Source: an uncultured delta proteobacterium (GTDB lineage Bacteria > Myxococcota_A > Polyangia > Polyangiales > Polyangiaceae). From it: a DNA stretch of 36,646 nucleotides. The notes beneath the pieces are model-generated. The model ran no database searches. It was not told the origin of the DNA and saw only the letters and a list, made by a program, of their open reading frames with translations. Of the stretch, positions 9,584 to 20,026 are shown in pieces; position 1 is the first letter of the stretch; each line of letters opens with the position of its first letter. A program made the position numbers and the translations under genes. The DNA is taken from positions 1-36,646 of the forward strand of contig CAIQDA010000123.1 in NCBI GenBank assembly GCA_903870415.1, read 5' to 3'.

Positions 9584-12279
9584 CGCAAGAGTCCTTCCTC
9601 GTAGCGCTGAACCGCCTCCGGCACCTTCGTGTCACGGCGCCCCGCGAGGCCTTCGATCACGCGACGTCGCCATGCCGCAGCGCGCGCTTCTTCGGTGCGC
9701 GGGACAGCCGCGTGGGCAGCTTCGTCACTGCCTTTCGCGTCTTCCGATTGAAGCGCATCACGGGCCGCGTCGAGACTGTCGAGCGCCACGCCTTGCGCAT
9801 CGACGCCCTCGCGAATCTTGCCCTCTCGAAACGCCTGCGACGCCCGATCCATGGCCTCTGCGCTCTTGTCGAGCGCCTTGCTTACCGCTTCGTCACGAGA
9901 CGTTGGACGAAGCTGTCGCGCGCGATCCGCCAAGCGTTTTTCATCCTCCGCAAGAACCTTCGCGTCACCGTGGAGCTTCTCGTCGAGCCACGTGCCTTCG
10001 TCTTGAATGCGCCCGCGCAAAGCGGCGCGCTCGCGCGATGAGCCCTTCGGCAACGTATGCTCGGCGTCGTTCACGGCTTGGCGCGCACGCGCGAAGTCAC
10101 CACGCCGCACGAGGTCGGCAGCCTTGCGCAATTGGGTCTCGCCCTCCCCATGCCGAAGCTCGTCGGCCGCGCCGAGTGACTGAAGCCGCTTCGCGTGTTC
10201 TTCGCGCTCCTCACGCTCACCGCCCAGCGGCTCGTGCGTGAGACCTTCGCCTGCACGCCGAAGCATTTGCTGTTCGCCCGCGAGCTCATCGACGGCGGAT
10301 CCTTTGGTCGAACCTGCGCCACCCGCATTGGCTTCCGCGTCTGAGCCTTCGCTTCCGGTGCCTTCGGACGAACCTTCACCGCCCATGCCGGCGCGACCAT
10401 CGCCCGTGCCGCCTTTTCCAGAACCGCGCGCACCGAAACTCGGGTCGGGACGCGCTAATCGCCTGGCCAACGCCGCGAGGAGAAACTTTGCCGAACCTGG
10501 CTCCGCCGCCACAAGAGGCTTCACGCGCGCGAGTTCGCCTTCGATGAGATCGCCCAAGTCGCGCCCGAGTGGCCCGAGAACGCGCAGGGTGCGACCCGCG
10601 GCGTCAAGGTGAGCCAGGTCGTCCCCGAGAGTCGCGGGCGCGGTCGGACGAAACGAGTCACTTGCATTCTGCACCTGTTGCCCAATGCGGCGTGCAACGA
10701 CTTTTGCATCCGTCCACGCGAGCTGCCGAAGGGCTCCATCGAGGTCCAGCACCACCTCCTCGGTGGCGGAGAGAACGTCTTTTCGGCCGCTCTCGCTGTC
10801 TCGTCGAGGAAGATTTTCCGCAAGGCTTTGAAGCTTCGAAACGCTTCGTCGCACGGAGCTTCGAACTGGCGGCGGAACGAGGAGGCCAAGCGTCGAAGTG
10901 CCGAGACTTGCGTCGATTTCTTCGCGTTCGTCCTCAAGGTCCACGAGCCATTCGGCCAGCGGGTCGACGCTCGTTGCCGCTGCGGGCACGAGGCGATGCG
11001 CCAGGCGATCCACTTCATGGTCGCGAAGCATGACGAGGGACTTGAAGCGCTCCGCCTCAGCGGTTCCGAGGGCCGGAGGTACGACGACAATGGCTTCGCT
11101 CCGCCCCCAACGAGCGCCTTCACGACCGTCGTCGCGAGCCTCAACACGCAGCTCGACAGGTCCTATGGCCCTGCGAAAGAACGGGTCGGACGTGCGTACG
11201 AAGGACGCTCCACTGTCCGACAGATGAGCTCCGTCCAGGGTCGCGAGCGGACGTCGCTCTTCGAGCGTGCCGCTGCGAAGCACGAGCTGCACCTCGCGAA
11301 GTCCGTGATCGTCTTCGGCGCGGTAGGCGATGGCCACGCCACCGTCACGATCCGTTTCGCTGAGCAAAAGCTGCTTCGGAGCGCCCTTCAGTTCGACGAC
11401 GGGGAGGGCATCTCGTGCGGTTTCGAAGACGACGACCGCGCCATCGGGAATGAAGACACCTGCCACGCGACGACCGAGGCGCCAGGTTTCACTTTCGCGA
11501 ACGGACCTTTGTGCGAGCACCGATCCCTGGCCGTCGCTCGTGAGCGGAAGCACAGCGTCGCCACACACCGCAACGAACGCCACAGCGGGCCGTACAACGC
11601 GCGCACGAGCCTCAACGTCGCTGCCCGCGTGGATGATGACCGTGCCCTCGAACGGCGCCGTTGCGTCGACCACGCGCAGGTAGGCTGGCGCACGGACAAC
11701 CACTTGGGCTCCGCGCAGCGATGCGAGTGAAAATCGCGCTTCGCTCCCGCGCGCCGTGAGCACCGCAACGCCCTCGGCGACCGCGTGAAATTGGAAAACG
11801 ACGACGGCAACCATTGCGGCCACAACCACGCGAGCGGTCACGAGCAAGCGACGATGAGCCTGCGCAACGCCTGCGTCGAACGCGGACCAATCGACCCGCG
11901 CATCGAGGCGCTCAAGATGCAACGCCGCGAGCTCTGGCGACTCACCGTGAAGGCTGCCGCGGTCGGCCATCACCTCCGCGCGCGCAAGGCTCTCGCGCAC
12001 CTCGAGCGGCAGGTTGTTGCGCGCCAAGCGTGCGGCAAACGTCAGCGCAAGGGCTCGACATTGCGGAATGCGCCTCACCGCCACGAGGAGCGCAAACGGC
12101 ACGAGGGCTAGCGGAACGAGGGCCCGCGCGGCTGTCACCCCAGGCTCCGAGCGCGCAAGCATCGTCACGCACGCAAGCGCAAGGAGCGTTGCCCTCCACG
12201 TCAGCGCCTCCACCGCGGGCTGCATCGGCGCAAACCAACGTTCGGCGTAGCGGCTTCGACGCGGCGGAAGTGGGTTCAC
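9580..12279 (-). CDS. Large membrane protein, DUF4175-like (tentative)
   Basis: Three hydrophobic segments near the N-terminus, extracytoplasmic beta-rich region (AEDDHGLREVQLVLRSG), Gly/Ser-rich linker, helical C-terminus. The stop overlaps the start of the downstream protease gene (ATGA-type). Confidence 0.6.
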   Translation of the reverse strand: MNPLPPRRSRYAERWFAPMQPAVEALTWRATLLALACVTMLARSEPGVTAARALVPLALVPFALLVAVRRIPQCRALALTFAARLARNNLPLEVRESLARAEVMADRGSLHGESPELAALHLERLDARVDWSAFDAGVAQAHRRLLVTARVVVAAMVAVVVFQFHAVAEGVAVLTARGSEARFSLASLRGAQVVVRAPAYLRVVDATAPFEGTVIIHAGSDVEARARVVRPAVAFVAVCGDAVLPLTSDGQGSVLAQRSVRESETWRLGRRVAGVFIPDGAVVVFETARDALPVVELKGAPKQLLLSETDRDGGVAIAYRAEDDHGLREVQLVLRSGTLEERRPLATLDGAHLSDSGASFVRTSDPFFRRAIGPVELRVEARDDGREGARWGRSEAIVVVPPALGTAEAERFKSLVMLRDHEVDRLAHRLVPAAATSVDPLAEWLVDLEDEREEIDASLGTSTLGLLVPPPVRSSVRRSVSKLQSLAENLPRRDSESGRKDVLSATEEVVLDLDGALRQLAWTDAKVVARRIGQQVQNASDSFRPTAPATLGDDLAHLDAAGRTLRVLGPLGRDLGDLIEGELARVKPLVAAEPGSAKFLLAALARRLARPDPSFGARGSGKGGTGDGRAGMGGEGSSEGTGSEGSDAEANAGGAGSTKGSAVDELAGEQQMLRRAGEGLTHEPLGGEREEREEHAKRLQSLGAADELRHGEGETQLRKAADLVRRGDFARARQAVNDAEHTLPKGSSRERAALRGRIQDEGTWLDEKLHGDAKVLAEDEKRLADRARQLRPTSRDEAVSKALDKSAEAMDRASQAFREGKIREGVDAQGVALDSLDAARDALQSEDAKGSDEAAHAAVPRTEEARAAAWRRRVIEGLAGRRDTKVPEAVQRYEEGLLR

Positions 12280-12489
12280 TGCGAACCGAACTACGCGCCT
12301 CCTCGCAGGGAATCAACGAGAGAAGCGCCACGCGGGTTCGTGACGTCGAATCACGGTTAGCGCCCTCGGTTTACCTTCGGTGCCCAGGGAAATCGCAGTC
12401 TTTTCTGACATCGAAGGCCGTGACCTCGGGGCGCGCGCTACGCGTGCATGCTCGTCCTAACGGTTGACCGCACGCCGCTCCCTTGGAAA

Positions 12490-12494
12490 GGAGA
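12490..12494 (+). promoter_or_regulatory. Shine-Dalgarno-like sequence upstream of plsB (within AAAGGAG)
   Basis: ccttggaAAGGAGaattccGTGagc, appropriate spacing to the GTG start. Confidence 0.55.
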
Positions 12495-12499
12495 ATTCC

Positions 12500-15142
12500 G
12501 TGAGCTCCCGCCCCCTTGTCGGTCATCGCCCGAACGCGCTTCTTTCCGCGCTGTACGATCGTTTCTTTCGCCACATCACCGTCGACCCAACTTGGGCCGA
12601 TGCGGTGCGAAATGCGCAAGCGCGAGGCACGGTCGTCTACGTGCTCCGCAACCTTTCGTTCGTCGACTTCTTCGCGCTCGACTACCTGGTCAAGCAGCTC
12701 GATCTCCCCGCGATTCGCTTCGCGAACGACTTGGGCATTTGGCTCCTCGACCCGTTGCGCGGTGGCGGTCTCGACGCGCTGAAGCCCGCCAGTTTTCGAG
12801 ACGATGCGAGCGACTTGCGACGCGCTCTCGGCATCGGCGCCTCTGCTGCGCTCTTCCTCAAACGGTCTCCGACACTCCTCGAGGGAAGCAAGCGCGGACA
12901 AGTCGAAGGCGACGAGTTTCTGCGCACGCTCATCGACGTGCAGCGCAACTCCGACGAGCCGATCATCCTCGTGCCGCAGATGTTCATTTGGTCGAAGGCC
13001 ACGGGCGAGACGAGTCCCGCCGTTCTCGACGCGTTGCTCGGACCAACGGAGTGGCCAGGCCGTTTGCGGTCCATCGCGCAGTTCGTGTCGAACTACCGAA
13101 ACGTCACGCTCCGCGCGGGAGAGCCCGTGGACCTGCGGGAGTTTCTCGACGAACAGGGCGGCCTTGAGTCACCGGCTCAAGATGAAACGCTCGTGCGGCG
13201 ACTCACGTACATGCTGCTGCGTCGCCTCGAGCGCGAGCGTCGATCCATCGTTGGCCCCACGCGCAAACCTGCCGATCGCATGCGAGAAGACGTGCTTCGA
13301 AGTCCAAAACTTCGACAGGTCATCGCCGACATGGCGGGCGAAGGTGAAGTCGCGCAAGAGGCGCTCCGCAAGCGCGCCCGGCAGATGCTCGCGAAGATGG
13401 AGGCCACGCTCGACATGAGCGGAGTCGCCGCATTCGGAGCGACGTTCGAGCAAGCCTCAAGTCGCATGTATTCTGCAGTCGACATCGACTTCGCTGGAAT
13501 CGAGCGGCTGCGCGAGTGTGCGAAAGACGGCGTTCTCGTGCTCTTGCCCAGCCACAAGAGCCACGTCGACTACATCGTGATGAGCTACATTTGCTACAAG
13601 CACCATCTCCCGGTGCCGCTCATCGCTGCAGGCGACAACCTCGCGTTCTTTCCGATGGGGTTCATCTTCCGCCGCTGCGGAGCGTTCTTCATTCGCCGCA
13701 GCTTCAAAGGCGATCGCCTCTACGCGGCCGTCGTCGAAGCCTATTTGCGTCGCGTCATCAAAGACGGAAGCACCCTCGAGTTCTTCATCGAAGGCGGTCG
13801 CTCACGCACCGGAAAGCTCCTGCCTCCGAAGGTGGGCCTGCTCTCGATGGTCGTCGACGGTGCCATCGCGAACACCGGCCGCCCCGTTTACTTCTGCCCC
13901 ATCTCCATTGGCTACGAGCGAATCGTTGAGACCGAGGCCTTCGTTCGCGAACTCGTGGGCGGCGAGAAGAAAGAAGAAAACGTCGGGAATATGCTGGAGA
14001 ACGCCGAGAAGGTCACCGGTCGCTACGGACGCCTCGACGTGCAGTTCGGCGAACCGATGACGCTGCAGCAGCTCGACGCGGAACTGAGCGACGGACCAAG
14101 GGACCTCACGCAGCTGTCGCCCGCGAAGCGACGGGCGCTCGTGACCCGTCTGGGCCACCGGGTCATGCAGCGCATCAACGAAGTCACCTCGGTGCTTCCC
14201 GGAGCTCTCGTCGCCGCGGTGCTTCTCTCGCACCCGCGCCGAGGCATGGCGCACCAAGAACTCGTCGCGACCGCGCAGCGTCTCGTGCGATGGCTCGGCA
14301 CGCGCGGGGCTCGCTTCGGCGCAACGGTGCTGCGGTCGCCCGATTCGCTGGACGTGGCCGAAGGATCGCTCGTCGAAGCCCTCGACCTCTACGCCAAGAA
14401 CAAGCTCATCGAGATCCACCGTCCGGACGCTCAGCCTGGGGGCAAGGGCGGTCGACCACGCGCGGGCGACGGAGCCATCTACGTGCTTCCGCCGGAGGCT
14501 CGCCTGTCGCTCGAAATTGCGAAGAACCACATCGTGCACTTCTTCGTCGCTCGGTCGCTCATGGCGGTGGCCCTGTTTGCGAGCCCTTCGATTCCTGTGC
14601 CAATCGACCCGCTCCGCGAGCGCGTGCGCGCACTTTCGCGCCTCTTCAAGCACGAGTTTCAGTTCCGCGCCGACGCGTCGTTTGAAGCAATTTTCGACCA
14701 GGAATTGCAGGGCCTGCTCAACGACGGGCTCCTCACGCGCGAAGGCGATTCGGTCACGCTCGCGAGCGACGACGCCCGAGCGGAACTCGAACTGTTCGGT
14801 GCGCTCTTGCGGCCATTCCTCGAAGGCTATCGGGTCGCGGCGCGAGGGCTCACGCTCTTGCTCAGGAACCCGCTGTCGAGCAAAGACCTCACGAAGAAGT
14901 GCGTCCCCATCGGGCGACGCATGTTCTTGGCGGGCGAGATCGAATGCCCCGAGGCCGTGATGACGCCGCTCTTCGAAACAGCGATTCAGAGTTTCGTCGA
15001 CCAAGCGTACCTCACGCGACAGGACAGCAAGCTCGTGCTCGTCGACTCGTTCGCGAACCAAGAGGCCGTCAAAGCCATCGAGCTTCGCGTCGCGTCCATG
15101 CTGGGAAAACGCAACTCCGACGACTCGTCCCGCCCGGCGTGA
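12500..15142 (+). CDS. plsB: Glycerol-3-phosphate 1-O-acyltransferase (PlsB-like)
   Basis: LPSHKSHVDYIVMSY (HX4D), GDNLAFFPMGFIFRRCGAFFIRRSFKGDRLYAAV, EFFIEGGRSRTGKLLPPK. GTG start at 12500 is preceded by AAAGGAG. Confidence 0.92.
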   Translation: MSSRPLVGHRPNALLSALYDRFFRHITVDPTWADAVRNAQARGTVVYVLRNLSFVDFFALDYLVKQLDLPAIRFANDLGIWLLDPLRGGGLDALKPASFRDDASDLRRALGIGASAALFLKRSPTLLEGSKRGQVEGDEFLRTLIDVQRNSDEPIILVPQMFIWSKATGETSPAVLDALLGPTEWPGRLRSIAQFVSNYRNVTLRAGEPVDLREFLDEQGGLESPAQDETLVRRLTYMLLRRLERERRSIVGPTRKPADRMREDVLRSPKLRQVIADMAGEGEVAQEALRKRARQMLAKMEATLDMSGVAAFGATFEQASSRMYSAVDIDFAGIERLRECAKDGVLVLLPSHKSHVDYIVMSYICYKHHLPVPLIAAGDNLAFFPMGFIFRRCGAFFIRRSFKGDRLYAAVVEAYLRRVIKDGSTLEFFIEGGRSRTGKLLPPKVGLLSMVVDGAIANTGRPVYFCPISIGYERIVETEAFVRELVGGEKKEENVGNMLENAEKVTGRYGRLDVQFGEPMTLQQLDAELSDGPRDLTQLSPAKRRALVTRLGHRVMQRINEVTSVLPGALVAAVLLSHPRRGMAHQELVATAQRLVRWLGTRGARFGATVLRSPDSLDVAEGSLVEALDLYAKNKLIEIHRPDAQPGGKGGRPRAGDGAIYVLPPEARLSLEIAKNHIVHFFVARSLMAVALFASPSIPVPIDPLRERVRALSRLFKHEFQFRADASFEAIFDQELQGLLNDGLLTREGDSVTLASDDARAELELFGALLRPFLEGYRVAARGLTLLLRNPLSSKDLTKKCVPIGRRMFLAGEIECPEAVMTPLFETAIQSFVDQAYLTRQDSKLVLVDSFANQEAVKAIELRVASMLGKRNSDDSSRPA

Positions 15143-16062
15143 CGCACGACGTGGGCATCCGTCCTTTCGGTGATGCAGACGCGGCGACGACTTCCATCGC
15201 AAGCGAGACTGCCCGCGCGTCCGCTTCAAACGCGGCGGGACGGCGTCGCGTTCGCGCTTGGTCAAACGGTGCCCTCGCCCGCAGCACCGTTACCGGCCTC
15301 ATGCTTGCAGGATGCATGCGTATGCCGAACCCGATCTTCCCCGACCAAGCGGGGAGCATCGGACTGCCGCACGAAGGAACGCTGCTCGGCGCCGTTCCCG
15401 TAGGCGACACCAGCTTCCCGCTCGCACGCCTGCGGGACAACGACCGGCGATGGGCGCACCCTGCCCTGGCGCGCATTCTCCTTGATTCCGCTCGAACCAC
15501 AGGCCTTCGCGAATCGCCTCTCGTCGTGGGCGATATCGCCGCCTCCACCGGCGGGGAGCTCTCGGGTCATCGATCGCACCGCACGGGACGCGACGCAGAC
15601 GTCCTTTTCTACTTTCGCGATCTCGCGGGCGACGCGATTCGAACGCCCGACTTCCTCGTGGTCGGTCCCGACGGCCTGGCTTGGGACAAAGTCCGGCGCC
15701 GCTGGCTTCGCTTCGACGACGCGCGCAACTGGGCGTTCGTGCGCTCCGTGGTGACCAATCGCGAAGCGCCCATCCACTGGGTCTTCGTCCACCGAGCTCT
15801 TCGTGAGCGACTGCTTCGCTACGCCACCGCCGTCGGCGAACAGCCCGCCGTGATCTACGAGGCCTCCGAACGCATGGCGCAGCCCATGCCGAGCGGTCCC
15901 CACGACGACCACTTTCATGTGCGCATCGGCTGCACCGAGTCTTACGTCATCGAAGGCTGCGAAAACGGCTGGACCGGACGCGTCAAGGCGTTGCCCTTGC
16001 TCGGCATCACGCTCGCGCCTGGCGACATTCGCGCCGCGGTGCTCGCGCTCGCCGAACCGTAA
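15139..16062 (+). CDS. Penicillin-insensitive murein endopeptidase (MepA/M74-like), possible lipoprotein
   Basis: GGELSGHRSHRTGRDADVLFYF and GPHDDHFHVRIGC zinc motifs; LMLAGC lipobox-like segment. GTG start overlapping the plsB stop (GTGA) is the likely start. Confidence 0.85.
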   Translation: MTHDVGIRPFGDADAATTSIASETARASASNAAGRRRVRAWSNGALARSTVTGLMLAGCMRMPNPIFPDQAGSIGLPHEGTLLGAVPVGDTSFPLARLRDNDRRWAHPALARILLDSARTTGLRESPLVVGDIAASTGGELSGHRSHRTGRDADVLFYFRDLAGDAIRTPDFLVVGPDGLAWDKVRRRWLRFDDARNWAFVRSVVTNREAPIHWVFVHRALRERLLRYATAVGEQPAVIYEASERMAQPMPSGPHDDHFHVRIGCTESYVIEGCENGWTGRVKALPLLGITLAPGDIRAAVLALAEP

Positions 16063-16080
16063 ACGCGCCGCCCTCGACGC

Positions 16081-17619
16081 TCAGTTTCCCGCGTCGGGAA
16101 CTTCGTCGAGAATTTCGTCCTTCTCTTCGGCCTCGTCCGGCGGGGCGTCGCCCAAAAGCCGAATGCCATCGAGGATCGGATCGAGTTCCGCCTTGCGTTG
16201 GGTAAAGTCGCGCGCCTGTTTCCGCGGAAGCGTGCGCACGCCATCGAAGTTGAGCGTCAACGGGTCAAAGAACACGTCGTTGCGCTTCATGGCGAAGTGC
16301 AAGTGAGGCCCCGTCGCGCGTCCGGTGCGCCCGACGTAACCCACGAGCTGCCGAGCATTGACCTTTTGACCCGCGACAAGCTTCGCCGCAAAACGCGAAA
16401 AGTGGCAGTACGCGCTCACAAGTCCGCGATCGTGTTGAAGCTGCACCATGTTGCCGCAGGGGCCGCCGTCGCCCACCGAGCGCACCGTTCCAGGCGCAAC
16501 CGCGTAAACCGGCGTGCCCGAAGCCGCCGCGTAGTCCACGCCGTTGTGCGGCATCACGACCTTCAAGACCGGGTGCATGCGCCGCGGATTGTAACGCGAC
16601 GAAATGCGCGCGAGCGGAATCGGCGCGTGCCAGCTTCCATCGTGCGGCTGTTTTCCGTCTTGCGAAAAATAGCCAGGAGCTACTTTCTTGCTTGGCTGAA
16701 AGCGGTAGACGCGCACGGGCTTCGCTCTTCCGCCGGGCCGCACTTCGATCGCGTGGATCGCCAAATAGCGTCCGAACTTCTTCTCGACCCGCTCTTCTTC
16801 GACCACGAGACGAAGCTGAACGCCGGGCCGGAGCACACCCGACTTCACGTGGCCCGACAGCATCTCGTCGATGAGCTTGATGAGATCATCGTCGAGGCCC
16901 GCCGCAAGAACGGACGCTCTCAAGTCCGCTTCGAGCACGATGCCCACGCCGAGCATGCGCACCTCGCGCTCAAACTCGAGCTTTTCGCCACGAAACCCCA
17001 CGTCGTCGCGCTCGCGCGCTTGCCACACCTCAACGGGAGACTCGATGAGCTCGATCGCCACGAGATGGTCGTCACTCTTGTCGATCGCGATGCGCAGTTT
17101 GAGTGCGGGCGAAAGACGGTCGAGCTTTCGAACGCCTTGAAACGCCGTGAGTACCTTCTGCACGTCCGTGCGCGACACCTTCGCGGCGAGAAGCGCGTCG
17201 TAGAGGCGACGGTTGCCGAGGGCGTCGTCGACGATCAGGATGTTCTCGTCTTTCGCCAGGCGCGTGATGCGCCACAGGCGTTCGTCGTACGTCGGTTCTG
17301 CGTTTTCCGCGGCCTGGAGCGCCGGGTCCGCAGAGCCGCCATCTTGAAGCTCGACCCCACCGTCCGCAGCAGCCATCGCTTCTGCCGCAGCAACCTGCGC
17401 CGCAGCCGCCACGCGTACGGCCTCTTGCGCGGCGAGTTCCGCTTCGACCGATTCGAACAACTGGTCGCTCGCGCGAAGCGAGAACACGATCGTCACGGCG
17501 AGTGCCCCTATCGCGAGGAGCCCAAATAGCGCCGTGATCGATCGCTGAATCCAAGGGTTTTGAGGGCGATTCGGCACGGGGTTCTCCCCTGCTCCACGCG
17601 GACCGAATGCGTCGCTCAT
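16081..17619 (-). CDS. Membrane-anchored M23 family peptidoglycan endopeptidase (MepM-like)
   Basis: N-terminal TM segment ITALFGLLAIGALAVTIVFSL; RYNPRRMHPVLKVVMPHNGVDYAAASGTPVYAVAPGTV ... GRTGRATGPHLHFAM. Confidence 0.93.
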   Translation of the reverse strand: MSDAFGPRGAGENPVPNRPQNPWIQRSITALFGLLAIGALAVTIVFSLRASDQLFESVEAELAAQEAVRVAAAAQVAAAEAMAAADGGVELQDGGSADPALQAAENAEPTYDERLWRITRLAKDENILIVDDALGNRRLYDALLAAKVSRTDVQKVLTAFQGVRKLDRLSPALKLRIAIDKSDDHLVAIELIESPVEVWQARERDDVGFRGEKLEFEREVRMLGVGIVLEADLRASVLAAGLDDDLIKLIDEMLSGHVKSGVLRPGVQLRLVVEEERVEKKFGRYLAIHAIEVRPGGRAKPVRVYRFQPSKKVAPGYFSQDGKQPHDGSWHAPIPLARISSRYNPRRMHPVLKVVMPHNGVDYAAASGTPVYAVAPGTVRSVGDGGPCGNMVQLQHDRGLVSAYCHFSRFAAKLVAGQKVNARQLVGYVGRTGRATGPHLHFAMKRNDVFFDPLTLNFDGVRTLPRKQARDFTQRKAELDPILDGIRLLGDAPPDEAEEKDEILDEVPDAGN

Positions 17620-18461
17620 GGGTCCACCGTCGCGTCGCCCGTCACGTCAACCGTCGCGTCAACGACAAGGCTCGGTGCAACGCAGGCGCGCACCGCCGCG
17701 ATCGAACTCTCCCGGTGAAAGGAAACGCTCGCTCCGAAGACACGTGCAATATGCACCGAGGCACGTTCCGCAACGTCGACGAGGGACGGAGCTGAAACCC
17801 CGAGAGCAACAAGCGAGGTGACCGCCTTCGTCGGAATTCCGCAGGGCACAATCGCCTGAAAATGCGCGAGGTTCGTCGCGACGTTGAAGGCGAATCCATG
17901 CATAGTGCACCAACGAGAGACGCGGACGCCGATGGCACCGATCTTCGCGAGATCGCCGTGGGGCTCGCCGGCCTCGTCGATGATTGGATCGGCCCACGCG
18001 TGCTGCTGCGCACGATTGACCCAGACGCCGATGAACTTCGACGACCCTCCGATGACCCCCGCACCGACGCCGCTGTCGGCCGCGAGCGCGATCATGACCT
18101 CCGCGAGGTCGCGCACGTAGCGACGAATGTCGGGGCGATCGGGACTCAAGTCGAAGATGGGGTATGCGACGAGCTGGCCGGGGCCGTGGTAGGTGACGTC
18201 GCCGCCGCGCCCGGTTTCGTGAAGTCCGATTCCTTGCGCCGAGCGTTCTTCCTCGGAAAGCAGCACGTGTTGCGCCTTCGCTCCTCGCCCCATCGTCAGC
18301 ACGGGAGGGTGTTCGAGAAGCAGGAGCGTATCGCCGACGCGCTTGTCGATGCGTGCCGCGATAAGCTCCTCTTGAAGCGTATGCGCGTCGTCATACGTCA
18401 CACGCCCAAGCCAGTGCGCATCGATGGTGCGATGGAACGGCGCTTCGGCGGACGTGCTCAT
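17616..18461 (-). CDS. lipB: Octanoyl-[acyl-carrier-protein]:protein N-octanoyltransferase
   Basis: LLLLEHPPVLTMGRG, GRGGDVTYHGPGQLVAYPI, KIGAIGVRVSRWCTMHGFAFNV and catalytic Cys in IVPCGI. ATG at 18461 is 15 nt after the guaB stop; the ORF-track start at 19025 reads antisense-like sequence inside guaB. Confidence 0.93.
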   Translation of the reverse strand: MSTSAEAPFHRTIDAHWLGRVTYDDAHTLQEELIAARIDKRVGDTLLLLEHPPVLTMGRGAKAQHVLLSEEERSAQGIGLHETGRGGDVTYHGPGQLVAYPIFDLSPDRPDIRRYVRDLAEVMIALAADSGVGAGVIGGSSKFIGVWVNRAQQHAWADPIIDEAGEPHGDLAKIGAIGVRVSRWCTMHGFAFNVATNLAHFQAIVPCGIPTKAVTSLVALGVSAPSLVDVAERASVHIARVFGASVSFHRESSIAAVRACVAPSLVVDATVDVTGDATVDP

Positions 18462-18475
18462 GGACGACGTGGGGC

Positions 18476-19936
<1,461 letters not shown>

Positions 19937-20026
19937 CTAGTAGAGCCGCCGCGGCTTGTCATGGGCGCCGTGAACGAAGACGGTCCAAGTCCGGCGCTCG
20001 CTGTCTTTTTCCACACGCTTTCGCGT

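Noticed and set aside
13802-15265. 487-aa minus-strand ORF
   Set aside because: Antisense to plsB, whose motifs are clear; shadow ORF.
16198-17529. 443-aa plus-strand ORF
   Set aside because: Antisense to the M23 endopeptidase; composition (RHV-rich) is that of a shadow frame.
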